64,000 bases of DNA, from the NCBI RefSeq assembly GCF_003970915.1, contig NZ_RXOF01000001.1, positions 682,001-746,000 of the forward strand, given 5' to 3'. Source of the stretch: Hymenobacter gummosus (GTDB lineage Bacteria > Bacteroidota > Bacteroidia > Cytophagales > Hymenobacteraceae). The notes beneath the pieces were generated by a model. The model did not search any database, was not told the origin of the DNA, and worked only from the letters and a program-made list of their open reading frames with translations. Both the position numbers and the translations under genes were made by a program. Below are positions 52,567 to 62,924 of this stretch, piece by piece (within the stretch, counting starts at the first letter, position 1; the number at the start of each line of letters is the position of its first letter).

Positions 52567-53224
52567 CTACCAGCAGATGCCCAGGGCCATACGAGCATCG
52601 AAATTGATGCGCTGGGCAGCTATGGGGGCCACGTGGTCGAGGTGGTATACCTGCCGCTCCCGGTAGGCACTGTTGCGCCGCACGGGGTGCTGGTACGAAG
52701 CGCCCATGCTGATGTCGAGCGTGAGCTGCGGCCGCCGTTTGGTCAGCGCCGCTTCCACTCCCCAAAATCCGCCTATGCTCAATCGGTCGGCCTCGGGGTG
52801 GATACCGTCGACCACGGGGTAATCATTGCGCCAGCTCAGCCGCCGGTAGCCGATGAGTGGACCGGCGTACAAAGAGCCGGGCCGGTGGCGGGTTTCGTCG
52901 AACAACAGTTCGTGAAATCGTAGCTGCAACGTGAGGCCTTCTACCCGCCGCGGCCACACGCCACCCCCATGCAGCCAGTCGAGTTGCAAGCTTCGGCGGG
53001 CAGACAAGTAATACTGCGCCGACACCAACCAGTGCAACCGCATCGGCAGTTGTCCGTGCCGCGACGTGGGCGCAGAGGCAGCAGCCAGCAGCCCCGGCCG
53101 CAATACATCAGCCCTTCAAAACTATCCGCGGCATCCGGCGCTCCGCCGAATCGGGCGTCTGGGCCTGGCCAGCCACCGGGGCGCCCACCAGCAGCACTCC
53201 GAGCAACACTGGAATTTTGTGCAT
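52567..53224 (-). pseudogene. Outer-membrane protein gene with a one-base frameshift
   Basis: ATG 53224 opens a good signal peptide (MHKIPVLLGVLLVGAPVAGQAQ) and runs TPDSAERRMPRIVLKG to a TGA. The continuing frame begins in the next register (ADVLRPGLLAAASAPTSRHG...) and ends at 52567 with FDARMALGICW. Removing one G from the GGG at 53112-53114 joins the two parts into about 218 residues. Segments such as LHWLVSAQYYLSARRSLQLDW, YAGPLIGYRRLSW and TLDISMGASYQHP look like barrel strands. A sequencing error is an alternative. Confidence 0.7.
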
Positions 53225-53317
53225 CCACTTCACGCTGCTCGGAGTTAGTAGTTAACTATCAGATACAACTTACATTTCTATGCCTCAACTGTCCGGCAAG
53301 CCCCCCACGACCCGCCC

Positions 53318-53965
53318 CTAGAAGCGCAGGCCCAGGCCCAGGCGCATATCGGGCAGTACCGGCACGTTGCCGTACACGGGCTTGCTTTCGTAGTAGCTGG
53401 GGTAAGGCGAGTCGGATACGAAGCGCGTGCGGCCCACTTGCTGCCAGGCCATGGCTCCGCCGGCCACATCCACCAGCAGCCGGCCCCGCAGCGCCACCGG
53501 CAGCTGCGCGCCCACCAGCACGCCGGCGCCGGCGAAGCTTTTGCGGGTATCGTAGCGGGCGTAAGCCAGGTCGCGCACAGCCCGGAAGCCGAGCGTGGGG
53601 GCCACGTACAGGCCTACCGGCTGGCCCGCAAACTTGCGCTGCAGGTAGTAGCGGCCCTGCACCGAGACGCCGGTGCGGCGCTCCTGCGGCGTGCCGCCGT
53701 TGAGCAGGCCTTCCACTACGGTGCTCGTGCGGCCGCCCCAGTGGTGCTCCACCGAGGCCAGCACCGGCAGCACCGCTCCCTGGGGCGCCCAGAAGTTGTA
53801 ATCAAAGTTGGACCAGAGCACCGCGGTGGCATCGAGGCGGACTACAGTGCGGCCGAGGCCGGGCGCGGCGGGAGTCGGAGCAGTAGCAGCGGGGGCCGCT
53901 TCCTGGGCAAGGCCGGGCAGGGCAGACAGCGACATGAAGGCGGCGAGGAGGACGGTGGCGCGCAT
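53318..53965 (-). CDS. Predicted outer-membrane or periplasmic beta-rich protein
   Basis: A 215-residue protein with signal peptide (MRATVLLAAFMSLSALPGLAQ), a short Ala/Pro/Thr linker and alternating segments (VVRLDATAVLWSNFDYNFW, GVSVQGRYYLQRKF, GLYVAPTLGFRAV, AGVLVGAQLPV, MRLGLGLRF with terminal Phe), consistent with a small beta-barrel. No family recognised. Faces its own promoter region at 53966-54189. Confidence 0.72.
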   Translation of the reverse strand: MRATVLLAAFMSLSALPGLAQEAAPAATAPTPAAPGLGRTVVRLDATAVLWSNFDYNFWAPQGAVLPVLASVEHHWGGRTSTVVEGLLNGGTPQERRTGVSVQGRYYLQRKFAGQPVGLYVAPTLGFRAVRDLAYARYDTRKSFAGAGVLVGAQLPVALRGRLLVDVAGGAMAWQQVGRTRFVSDSPYPSYYESKPVYGNVPVLPDMRLGLGLRF

Positions 53966-54189
53966 GATAACGGGCGTTGATAAGAGGAGTGGCGGTTGGT
54001 TTTTGCTTGGGCCAAAGCACGGTGGCCGCCCGCGCCCGGCCTAATCAATAGCCGCTCTTATCAGACTTTACAAACCACGCTTTACTCGGGCATAATCACC
54101 GCAAACAACTGCCTTAGCCTTATAGCAGCGGTAGTAGCTCCGACTTTAGCCAATTGCAACGCGTCACGTTTAGTTATGGCTAAGCCGGA

Positions 54190-54612
54190 CTATCCTCCCG
54201 CCAGTAGCAAGGTTATCAGCAGCGCCCCCAGGCCGGCCAGCGCCGACGTTACCAGACCCATACGCCTGGAGCGCAGCCAGCCGCTCAGGCCGATACTGGC
54301 CATGAGGGTGTAGGTACCGAGCAGAAAACACAGCATCCCCGCAACCCTAGCGCCCATAATGCCGCCCTTTGCCACATTCGCCGGTGCCTGCGGGTGCAGC
54401 ACCATCACGAGCTTGGTCATGGCCACCACCGTCACGATAAACGCTACCGAGGAAACCGCGGCACTGGCCACGGCCCAGCGCAATACCCGCTGCGGTGTAT
54501 TTTGCGTGAGCAGGGTACCGAGGAATGCCGCGGCAAATCCGCCCAGAAAGGCGCTGATGGAGCCGAGCTGGCGGGCTATTTCAGCCAAGTGCTCGGGCGA
54601 CAGGTTTTGCAT
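54190..54612 (-). CDS. Four-helix membrane protein of unknown function
   Basis: A 140-residue protein; ATG 54612 (MQNLSPEHLAEIARQLG) is preferred over 54648. Four TM helices are visible (ISAFLGGFAAAFLGTLL, WAVASAAVSSVAFIVTVVAM, GARVAGMLCFLLGTYTLMASIGLSGWL, LVTSALAGLGALLITLLLAGG). No family is recognised. It stands alone on the minus strand next to the MoxR operon. Confidence 0.7.
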   Translation of the reverse strand: MQNLSPEHLAEIARQLGSISAFLGGFAAAFLGTLLTQNTPQRVLRWAVASAAVSSVAFIVTVVAMTKLVMVLHPQAPANVAKGGIMGARVAGMLCFLLGTYTLMASIGLSGWLRSRRMGLVTSALAGLGALLITLLLAGG

Positions 54613-54759
54613 AAGTCGAGGAACAGGATAAGCTGCCCCAATAAACATTCCCCGGTCCCAACCGTTGCACCAGCTGCCCTTTGCCGCGGCCGCGCCTGAT
54701 TATCAACTTACGCCGCCTGCTTGCCTTCTCATTTCATACACGCCGTTTAGCCGCCCGTT

Positions 54760-55737
<978 letters not shown>

Positions 55738-55835
55738 GTTAGTGAAATGGTGAGTGCCGTTCTGACTGTGCTACTTGCGCGGGTCCGGCCTCCCGAACAT
55801 CAACTCCCCAATCACCATTTCACCATCTCACCATT
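55738..55835. repeat. Iterated-word imperfect hairpin spacer C
   Basis: Left part: GTGAGTTAGTGAAATGGTGAG (through the moxR stop); right part: ATCACCATTTCACCATCTCACCATTTT without long interruption, its near-complement. The two can pair over about 14 bp (GTGAAATGGTGA). Same design as spacers A and B. Confidence 0.62.
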
Positions 55836-56720
55836 TTGCTCGACGCTGCTGCTCTTCTTGCTCTTGGCAACCTGCCCCTGGTGGCCCGGCTGATTGCCGA
55901 CGGCGCCCAGGCCGGGCTGCACCCCAGCCGGCGGCGCGGGGCGGGCCTGGAGTTCAGCCAGTACCGCCCCTACCAGCCCGGCGACGACTTGCGCCGCCTC
56001 GACTGGCGCCTGGCCGCCCGCTCCGACCGGTATTACCTGCGCGAGTCGGACGTGGATACGCGCCTGACGGTACGCCTGGTGCTCGACGCCAGCGCCTCCA
56101 TGAACCACGCCGACGCCGCGGGCGTGAGCAAGCTGGCCTACGCCCGCCTGCTGCTGGCCGGCCTGGCCCACGTGGCCCGGCAGCAGAGCGACGCCGTGGG
56201 ACTGTACGTACTGAGTGCCAAAGGCCTGCAAACCGTGCCGCCCCGCGAAGACACCGGACAGCTGCCGCGCCTGTTTCACGCCCTCGGGGCCGCCACGGCC
56301 ACCGGCACGCTGCCCGCCGATGCCACTACCGCCGCCCCGCTGCTCAGCCGCCAGGGCAATACGCTCACCGTCATCCTATCCGATTTCTACGACCTGGAGC
56401 CGCAGTCGGCGCTGGAGCGGCTGCTCACCCAGCTGCGCGCCGCCGGCGGCGACGTGCTGGCCCTGCACCTGCTGGCCCCCAACGAATTGACCCTGGACTA
56501 CCCGGCCGCAGCTACGCTCGAAGACCTCGAAACCGGCCAGCGCGTGCAGCTCGACCCAGCCCAGCGCCCCGCCTACCAGCAGCAACTGCAGGCCTGGCTG
56601 CGCAGCACCGAGCAGAGCATCCGCGGCCACGGCCTCGACTACCACCGCCTGCTGACCAGTGAGCCGCCCGCGGCGGCCCTGCGGCTGGTGCTACGCCGCC
56701 GCCAGGGCCTGCCCGCCTGA
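55836..56720 (+). CDS. DUF58-domain protein (vWA-like)
   Basis: A 294-residue protein starting at TTG 55836. DUF58 signature RRRGAGLEFSQYRPYQPGDDLRRLDWRLAARSDRYYLRE near residues 28-70, then a vWA-type domain with LVLDASASMNHADAAGVSKLAYARLLLAGLAHVARQQSDAVGLYVLS (D-x-S-x-S MIDAS-like) and LTVILSDFYDL. It works with the MoxR ATPase encoded immediately upstream. Cytoplasmic, membrane-associated through the partners. Confidence 0.92.
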   Translation: MLDAAALLALGNLPLVARLIADGAQAGLHPSRRRGAGLEFSQYRPYQPGDDLRRLDWRLAARSDRYYLRESDVDTRLTVRLVLDASASMNHADAAGVSKLAYARLLLAGLAHVARQQSDAVGLYVLSAKGLQTVPPREDTGQLPRLFHALGAATATGTLPADATTAAPLLSRQGNTLTVILSDFYDLEPQSALERLLTQLRAAGGDVLALHLLAPNELTLDYPAAATLEDLETGQRVQLDPAQRPAYQQQLQAWLRSTEQSIRGHGLDYHRLLTSEPPAAALRLVLRRRQGLPA

Positions 56721-56779
56721 GTTTCGCGCAGCCCCCAGCCCCGCGCCTTCGTCTGTCCTTAGCCCCGCCGTTCGCCCCC

Positions 56780-58315
56780 TTGCTCACTTTCGCCAATCCT
56801 GCTGCTTTGCTGGCCCTGCTGGGGCTACTGGTGCCGCTGGCCATCCACCTCTGGAACCGGCGACCCGGCCGCGTGGTGCCGGTGGGGGCCCTGCGCTGGC
56901 TGACGGCCGGGGCCAACCGCCGTATGCGGCAGCTCCACCTCACGCAGTGGCCGCTGCTGCTACTGCGCCTGCTGCTGCTGGCGGTGCTGGCGGCGGCGCT
57001 GGCCGGTCCGCGCTGGCAGCAGCCCCCGCGGCCGGCCCGGCCGCAGGTGCTGGTGGCGCCGGCGGTGCTGGCTTCCCCCGCCTGGCCCCTGCTGCGCCCC
57101 CGCGTCGACTCGCTGCGGCGGCGGGGGGCCGAGCTGCGGGCCTTCGCCGCGGGCTTTCCGCTGCTGCCCGATTCGGCGGCCGAGCGGGCCGCGGTTCGGC
57201 AAGACTCGGCTGCCCGTTCGGGGGCGGCGGCCGACTGGTACTGGCCCCGGGCCGCCGAAGCCGCCGACAGCTTCCCCGGGCAGCCCCTACACGTCTTTAC
57301 GCCCGCCACCCTGGCGCATTTTCAGGGCAGCCGCCCCGCCCTGCCCGCCCGCCTGCACTGGCAGCTGGTCCCGCCGGATTCGGCCACCCAAACCTGGCTA
57401 CAGGCCGCCGCCCGCCCCACCCCCGACTCCCTGCGCCTGACCGTAGGCCGTGGCGACGCCGGGCGCATCCGGTTCCGCACCGAATACCGGGTCACGGCTA
57501 ATTCGCAGCCGCTGCGCGTAGCGGGCCTGCCGCCGCTGCAGCTAAATCAGTCCCGCAAAGGCGCTGTTATCCGGCCGCTAACTGACTCTGGCGCCGCCCT
57601 GCCGGTGAGCGGGCCGCTACGCATTGGGGTGGCGTATGAAGCTTCGCGGCGCGACGATGCGCGCTACCTGCGGGCCGCCCTGCGCGCCGCGGCGTCGGCC
57701 CTGCCCGCGGGCTACGAGCTGCAAGAGCAAGTTCTGCCGGCGGCCGATTTCCGGGCTGATTCGCTGGACTGGCTGTTCTGGCTGGCCGAGGCGGCTCCGT
57801 CGGCGACGGTGGCCCAACGCGTACCCCAAGGCCTGACGCTGTTGCGCGACGCGGCCGGCCCCGGCACCGCCACGACTTCCATTTTTACGTCCGACGCGCA
57901 GCAGGGCATTACCCACGAGTTGCAGCGTATTGTTGCCGCCCCAGCTTCCGCCGCCGTGCTGTGGACCGATGCTCAGGCCCGACCCGTCCTGACGCTGAAC
58001 CGCCGGGGCCGCGGCCGCGAATATCAGTTGCTCACCCGCCTGCACCCGCAATGGAGCAGCCTGCCCACCGACGGCCGGCTGCCCGAGGTGCTCCTGGCGC
58101 TGCTGGCCCCTGATTCGACCCCTGTCACCGGCCCCGACCCGCGCCGGCTCGACGCGGCGCAGCTGCTCGGCCCGGCCGCTAAGCCGGCTACCGTCGTCCG
58201 CCCCCGCCCCGCCGCCCGCTTCCGCGACCTGCGCCCCTGGGTGGCCCTGGCCGCCGGCCTGCTTTTCGCCCTCGAACGCGTCCTGGCGGCCCGCCGCCCT
58301 GCTCCTACCGCATGA
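56780..58315 (+). CDS. BatA-type N-terminal-domain membrane protein
   Basis: A 511-residue protein starting at TTG 56780. The opening LTFANPAALLALLGLLVPLAIHLWNRRPGRVVPVGALRWL and the second helix QWPLLLLRLLLLAVLAAALAGPRW are the BatA/aerotolerance N-terminal domain; a long periplasmic part follows and a TM helix near the C-terminus (WVALAAGLLFALERVLAARR). The next gene overlaps by 4 bp (ATGA). Part of the MoxR-DUF58 operon. Confidence 0.88.
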   Translation: MLTFANPAALLALLGLLVPLAIHLWNRRPGRVVPVGALRWLTAGANRRMRQLHLTQWPLLLLRLLLLAVLAAALAGPRWQQPPRPARPQVLVAPAVLASPAWPLLRPRVDSLRRRGAELRAFAAGFPLLPDSAAERAAVRQDSAARSGAAADWYWPRAAEAADSFPGQPLHVFTPATLAHFQGSRPALPARLHWQLVPPDSATQTWLQAAARPTPDSLRLTVGRGDAGRIRFRTEYRVTANSQPLRVAGLPPLQLNQSRKGAVIRPLTDSGAALPVSGPLRIGVAYEASRRDDARYLRAALRAAASALPAGYELQEQVLPAADFRADSLDWLFWLAEAAPSATVAQRVPQGLTLLRDAAGPGTATTSIFTSDAQQGITHELQRIVAAPASAAVLWTDAQARPVLTLNRRGRGREYQLLTRLHPQWSSLPTDGRLPEVLLALLAPDSTPVTGPDPRRLDAAQLLGPAAKPATVVRPRPAARFRDLRPWVALAAGLLFALERVLAARRPAPTA

Positions 58316-60531
58316 TACCCGTCGCCGATTCATCCGTAGCCGCCGCCCGCGGACAGCTGCAGCGCCTGCTCCGCCGGCACCGCTGGCGCAGCATCGTCAC
58401 CGTATTGCTCGTGGCCCTGGGTATGCTGCTGGCCTTACTGGGCGCTTACCACCGCTGGCCGGGCGCCGCGCCGCTGCTGCTGGGTATTGGCACGGCCGGC
58501 CTGCTGCTGCTAGCCGCCGCGCTGTGGCCCCTGCGCCGCCTCGACGCTCCCGCCCTGGCCCGCCGCCTCGACCTCGCCTTTCCCAACCTGGAAGACAGCA
58601 CCGGCCTGCTCCTGGCCGACGCTCCGACCGGCCTGCTCGGCCCGTTGCAGCAGGAGCGCGTGGCCCGGCGCCTGCCTGAGCTGCCCCTGCACAACGCGCT
58701 GCCAGCCCCCTGGCGCGGCCGCCTGGTGCTGGCCGCTGCCGCCGCCCTGCTGGGTCTGTTGCTGTGGCGCTGGCCGCTGCCAGTTCTGGCCCCCGCGCCA
58801 GCGCTGCAGCCCCGCTTTGCGGGCCCGCCACCCAGCAGCAGCCCGGTCCCGCCCACGCCCGTGCGTTTGCTGAGTACCCGCATCCGCCTGGCCCCGCCGG
58901 CCTACACCCGCCAGCCGGCTTCCGATGCGCCCCAGCTTTCGTTTCGCTGCGCACAGGGCACGCTGGTGCGCTGGACGCTGCGCCTCAGCCGGCCCGACGC
59001 CCCGCCCCGCCTGCTGGTGGCGGGCCGGCCGCCGGTGCGCTTCCGGGCCGTAGCCGGGCGCCCGGCCGAGTTTGTGGCCGAGTACCGCTTCACCCGCTCG
59101 GCCCTGTACCGCCTGCAACTCGCCGGGCAGGCTTCCGACGACTACGCCGTGGACGTGCAGCCCGACGCTCCGCCGACGCTGCGCCTGCTGGCGCCCCGGC
59201 CTTACACGCTCATTGCCGCCACGGAGCCGCCCACAGTGGCCGTGCGCGTGGCCCTGCGCGACGACTACGGCCTGCGCCGCGCCCGGCTGGTGGTTACCAC
59301 GGCTCAGGGCGAAGGCGAGGCGGTGAAGTTTCGTGAAACCGTGACGGACCTGAGCGCCGCCCTGGGCGCGCAGCCGCGGCAGCACACGGCCACCGCCACG
59401 CTGCGCCTGCCCGCGCTCGGCCTCACCTTCGGCGACGAGCTGTACGTGTACGCCGAAGCCTGGGACGCCCTCGGGCAGCGTAGCCGTACCGAAGCCGCGC
59501 TGGTGCAGTGGCAGGACACCGCCCGCACCGACGCAGTAGCCGCTATTTCCCTTGGCGTCAACCAGATGCCCGCCTACTTCCGCAGCCAGCGCCAGATTAT
59601 CATCGACACCGAGAAGCTGCTGCGCCAGCAGCGGCAGCTGCCCCCGGCCGAGTTCCGCAGCCGCGCCAACAACCTCGGCGACGACCAGAAGATTCTGCGC
59701 CTGCGCTACGGCAAGTTTCTGGGCGAAGAAGGCAGCCACGGTCTGGCCGAAGCCGCCCCGCGCCCGCCCGTAGCCGACGAGGACGAGGAGCCTGCCCACT
59801 CGGCCGACGACGGCCACGACCATGGCCACGACCACGCCGCCCCGCCCACCTCGGAAGGCGGCGCCCCCACTGCCGACGAATTGATGGCGCCCTACCAACA
59901 CCTGCACGACGACGCCGAAACCGCCGACTTCCTGGAGCCCCAGGTGAAGGCCAAGCTCCGCGCCGTGCTCAGCCAGATGTGGGACGCCGAGCTGCGCCTG
60001 CGCCTGGCCCAGCCCGCCGATGCCCTGCCCTACGAGTACCGCGCTCTGCGCCTGCTCAAGGAAGTGCAGCAGCAAACCCGGGCCTACGTGCGCAAATCCG
60101 GCGTCGACCTGCCCCCGCTGCCCGAAGCCGAAAAGCGCCTGACCGGCGACCTGTCGGCCGCCGTAGCCCCGCGCCGCCAGGGCCAGCGCCCCGCTCCGGC
60201 GGCCACCCAGCCCGCCGTGCGCCGCGCCCTGACGCTGCTGCAGGCTTACCGCGCCGGCCAGCGCCCCGCCGCCGCCGATTTGCCCCGCCTGCGCCCCGCC
60301 GGCCAGGTCCTGGGTACGGCCGCCCTGCAGCAGCCCGGCGCGGCCTTGCCGGCCCTGCGCGCTTGGCGCCGCCTGCTGGCCCAGGTGCAGGCCGGCCAGC
60401 CCGTAGCCCCGGCCGACGCCGCAGCGGTGGAGCGGGCCTTTGGGCAACTGCTACCCTTGCCGGCCGCCACGCCGCAGCGCCCCACGGCTACGCCGCTGGC
60501 CCGCCGCTATTTCCAGGAACTTAGCCGCTGA
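58312..60531 (+). CDS. DUF4175-like membrane protein with His-rich linker
   Basis: A 739-residue protein. Two N-terminal TM helices, LDAPALARRLDLAFPNLEDSTGLLL (DUF4175 start), a third TM near residue 145, then a long periplasmic part with beta-rich (TLRLLAPRPYTLIAATEPPTVAVRVALRDDYGLRRARL) and helical regions. Residues about 495-510 form a His/Asp-rich loop (DDGHDHGHDHAAP), probably metal-binding. It overlaps the batA-like gene by 4 bp and the next gene starts 2 bp after its stop. Confidence 0.85.
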   Translation: MIPVADSSVAAARGQLQRLLRRHRWRSIVTVLLVALGMLLALLGAYHRWPGAAPLLLGIGTAGLLLLAAALWPLRRLDAPALARRLDLAFPNLEDSTGLLLADAPTGLLGPLQQERVARRLPELPLHNALPAPWRGRLVLAAAAALLGLLLWRWPLPVLAPAPALQPRFAGPPPSSSPVPPTPVRLLSTRIRLAPPAYTRQPASDAPQLSFRCAQGTLVRWTLRLSRPDAPPRLLVAGRPPVRFRAVAGRPAEFVAEYRFTRSALYRLQLAGQASDDYAVDVQPDAPPTLRLLAPRPYTLIAATEPPTVAVRVALRDDYGLRRARLVVTTAQGEGEAVKFRETVTDLSAALGAQPRQHTATATLRLPALGLTFGDELYVYAEAWDALGQRSRTEAALVQWQDTARTDAVAAISLGVNQMPAYFRSQRQIIIDTEKLLRQQRQLPPAEFRSRANNLGDDQKILRLRYGKFLGEEGSHGLAEAAPRPPVADEDEEPAHSADDGHDHGHDHAAPPTSEGGAPTADELMAPYQHLHDDAETADFLEPQVKAKLRAVLSQMWDAELRLRLAQPADALPYEYRALRLLKEVQQQTRAYVRKSGVDLPPLPEAEKRLTGDLSAAVAPRRQGQRPAPAATQPAVRRALTLLQAYRAGQRPAAADLPRLRPAGQVLGTAALQQPGAALPALRAWRRLLAQVQAGQPVAPADAAAVERAFGQLLPLPAATPQRPTATPLARRYFQELSR

Positions 60532-60532
60532 T

Positions 60533-62326
60533 ATGCCCCTCCCCGATTCGTCCGGCCACTTCCTGTACTACGCCCACGCTGCGCTGTGCCTGCTGCTGGC
60601 CATCGGCCTGGCCTGGCAAGCCTGGCGCGCCAGCCGGGGCCGACGCCGTCTGCTGCGCCTGCTGGCCAGCCTACTCGCTGCGGCCGCTCTGTGGCTGACC
60701 GCCTATCCGCCTCAGCACCGCGCCCCGGCTGCGGCGGCCGGCGCGGCCGTGCTGCTCACTCCCCACTACTCCCTCGATTCGGTGCGGGCCTTACAACGGC
60801 GCCTCGGCCCGCTGCCCCTGCTCTCCTACCGCCCCGCCACCGCCCCGGGCGGCGACACGCTGCCGCTGACCTCGTTGGCCAGCCTCGCGACGCAACGGCC
60901 GGCCTTGCGGCAGCTGCACGTGTTTGGCATCGGCCTGCCCGCCGCCGATGTGCCAGCACTGGCCCCCGCGGTGCAGGTGCTCACCCACGCCGATGCTGCT
61001 GGCTCGTACTTCACTGCCGGTGCCTGGCCGCGGCAACTTGTGCTGGGGGAGCCGCTGCTGGTGCGGGGCAGCTTCCACGGCCCCGGCCCGGTATGGCTGC
61101 GGCTGATTGGAGCCGGCGCTCCACAGGACTCGGTGCTCTTGTCCGCAGCCGGGGCGTTTCAGCTGCGCTACCTGCCGCTCAACCTTGGCCCCCAGCTGGC
61201 TCGCCTGGAAGCCCGCCGCAACGGCCGCCTGATAGCCACCGAGCCCGTGCCCGTGCTGGTGCAGCCCGCCCGGCGACTACGGCTGCTGCTGCTGGCCGGC
61301 ACGCCCTCCTTCGAGCTGAACCTGCTCAAAAACCACCTGGCCGGCCGCGGCCACCAGGTGGCCCTGCGCGTGGCCATCAGCCGCGGCCTGCAGCAAACCG
61401 ACGTACAAAACCGCCCCGCGGTCGACCTCACCCGCCTCACGCCCAACCTGCTGCGCGGCTTCGACGCCGTGGTAGCCGACGCCGACGCCCTCAACGCTCT
61501 GACCAGCTCCGAAGCCCGTACCCTGGCCCAGGCCGCGGCCGACGGACTGGGCGTGCTGCTCACCGGCGCGGCGGAGCTACCGCGCAACCTGCCGGGCCGG
61601 GCCGCCTTCAGCCTGCTGCCCCGCCCTGCCACCGCCACCGAAACGCCCCAGCCCATCCGCTGGGCCACCGACCGCGCCACCATTGCTCTGCCCGCCGTGC
61701 TAAAGCCCACGCTCCAAACGCAGTTGCTCGTCGCGGGGCCGGGCGCTGGTATGGGCAGCGCCGCCAGCCACCGCCGCAGCTGGGGCACGGTGCTGGTGGC
61801 CACACCCGCCACCACTTTTCAGTGGCTGCTGGGCGGCCAGACGTCCCGCTACGACTCGTATTGGCGCACGCTGCTAGGCGCCGTGGCCCGCCCGCTGGAG
61901 CAGCCCGCGCACTGGGCACTGCCGCTTTGGGCGCGGCCCGATGAGCCCCAACCGCTGCACTTGCTCGCGGCGCAGGAGCCCGGGCTGGCCGTACGCGTAA
62001 CGGCCCCGGCATCCGTGCCGCTGGCATTGCGCCAGCACCCGCAACGGCCCGACGTGTGGCAGGCCCGCTACTGGCCCCGGCAATCGGGCTGGCACCGCGC
62101 GCTGGCGCCCGACCAGGATACGGCGTCCTTCTACGTATTCGGCCCCGAGGACTGGTTGGCTCCGTTGCGGCAGCAGCGTCTGCTGGCCCTGCAGCAACGC
62201 AGCCCGCAGCCCGCACCCCCTTCACCTCCCGCGAATAGCCCGATGCAGCCGTGGCTGCCGGCCGGCTGGTACTTTGCCCTGTTCGTGCTGGCGGCGGGCT
62301 GGCTCTGGCTCGACGAAAAGCGCTGA
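60533..62326 (+). CDS. Membrane protein, last gene of the MoxR operon
   Basis: A 597-residue protein; the frame is open upstream, but ATG 60533 is 2 bp past the DUF4175 stop. TM helices near residues 15-60, a large periplasmic part (ARRNGRLIATEPVPVLVQPARRLRLLLLAGTPSFELNLLKNHLAGRGHQVALRVAIS, GVLLTGAAEL) that resembles the GATase/vWA-like module of BatA-related proteins, and one C-terminal TM (GWYFALFVLAAGWLWLDEKR). It completes the envelope-related operon. Function unknown. Confidence 0.82.
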   Translation: MPLPDSSGHFLYYAHAALCLLLAIGLAWQAWRASRGRRRLLRLLASLLAAAALWLTAYPPQHRAPAAAAGAAVLLTPHYSLDSVRALQRRLGPLPLLSYRPATAPGGDTLPLTSLASLATQRPALRQLHVFGIGLPAADVPALAPAVQVLTHADAAGSYFTAGAWPRQLVLGEPLLVRGSFHGPGPVWLRLIGAGAPQDSVLLSAAGAFQLRYLPLNLGPQLARLEARRNGRLIATEPVPVLVQPARRLRLLLLAGTPSFELNLLKNHLAGRGHQVALRVAISRGLQQTDVQNRPAVDLTRLTPNLLRGFDAVVADADALNALTSSEARTLAQAAADGLGVLLTGAAELPRNLPGRAAFSLLPRPATATETPQPIRWATDRATIALPAVLKPTLQTQLLVAGPGAGMGSAASHRRSWGTVLVATPATTFQWLLGGQTSRYDSYWRTLLGAVARPLEQPAHWALPLWARPDEPQPLHLLAAQEPGLAVRVTAPASVPLALRQHPQRPDVWQARYWPRQSGWHRALAPDQDTASFYVFGPEDWLAPLRQQRLLALQQRSPQPAPPSPPANSPMQPWLPAGWYFALFVLAAGWLWLDEKR

Positions 62327-62332
62327 TGGGCG

Positions 62333-62614
62333 CTAGTACCGGATGCTGGGGTGGCCGCTCAATTGCGGGTCGTGAGCCTCGCCCACCAGGTATTGTCCCA
62401 CCTGCAGCACGCAGCTTGGCACCAACAGCTCCGCTCCTGTACCGGTTTTCTCCTGGCCCGAGCCCGCTCCGCCGATTGGTCCGGGGGTACTTAGGGCCGC
62501 TGCGGCCCCGCCGTCAACTACTCTGATTAATACGTCGTCCTTGCGCACAGTCTCTCCTGACGATGTTTCGGGCTCAAAAATACGCGCAAAAAATTCTCCG
62601 CCTAGTGCCATCAA
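62333..62614 (-). CDS. Small hypothetical protein (tentative)
   Basis: A 93-residue frame at the end of the MoxR operon on the opposite strand. Codon use looks coding in the second half (EKTGTGAELLVPSCVLQVGQYLVGEAHDPQLSGHPSIRY); the first half is less convincing. No signal peptide, no recognised family. It could be the C-terminal remnant of a longer gene. The alternative is that 62327-62620 is non-coding. Confidence 0.42.
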   Translation of the reverse strand: MMALGGEFFARIFEPETSSGETVRKDDVLIRVVDGGAAAALSTPGPIGGAGSGQEKTGTGAELLVPSCVLQVGQYLVGEAHDPQLSGHPSIRY

Positions 62615-62620
62615 CGCAAA

Positions 62621-62654
62621 CCGCCCGGACTTCTCCGAGGAGAAATCCGGGCGG
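62621..62654 (-). terminator. Rho-independent terminator of the small lipoprotein gene
   Basis: CCGCCCGGACTTCTCC pairs with GGAGAAATCCGGGCGG (one mismatch) around a 2-nt loop, with TTT on the minus strand after it; located 43 bp beyond the stop of the gene at 62697. Confidence 0.75.
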
Positions 62655-62696
62655 CGGACTAAAGCCAGGGGGCTGACGCGAGGTCAGCCGGCTTCA

Positions 62697-62924
62697 CTAC
62701 TGAGCCGGGGTCGTGGTGGCTTCCGTGGTGGTCGTGGTGGTGGTAGCCGGAGCAGCAGCCGTGGTGTCGGCCGGAGCAGCAGCAGCAGCAGCGGTGTCTA
62801 CGGTCGTAGCCTCGGTGGTGGTGGTTTCCGTGGTGGTAGCTTCCGTGGTTTCGGCAGCTTTGTCACCGCACGAAGCGAGGCTAACTACGGCGAACATGGC
62901 GGCTACTTTCAGCAGATTTTTCAT
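62697..62924 (-). CDS. Small Thr/Ala-rich lipoprotein
   Basis: A 75-residue protein; ATG 62924 is chosen (MKNLLKVAAMFAVVSLASC, lipobox LASC); the longer start adds an unlikely N-terminus. The mature part is almost entirely Thr, Ala, Glu and Pro in short repeats (TTEATTTETTTTEATT, TTTTTTTEATTTP). Such low-complexity lipoproteins may be surface-exposed and glycosylated at Thr; no function is known. Divergent from the sigma factor gene. The promoter region contains an AAAATATTTT box (63001-63012). Confidence 0.7.
   Translation of the reverse strand: MKNLLKVAAMFAVVSLASCGDKAAETTEATTTETTTTEATTVDTAAAAAAPADTTAAAPATTTTTTTEATTTPAQ

Noticed and set aside
53990-54065. Fourth copy of the shared upstream element
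   Set aside because: Only CTCTTATCAG and a GCCCGC string match, in the wrong order and orientation for the neighbouring gene; too weak to count.
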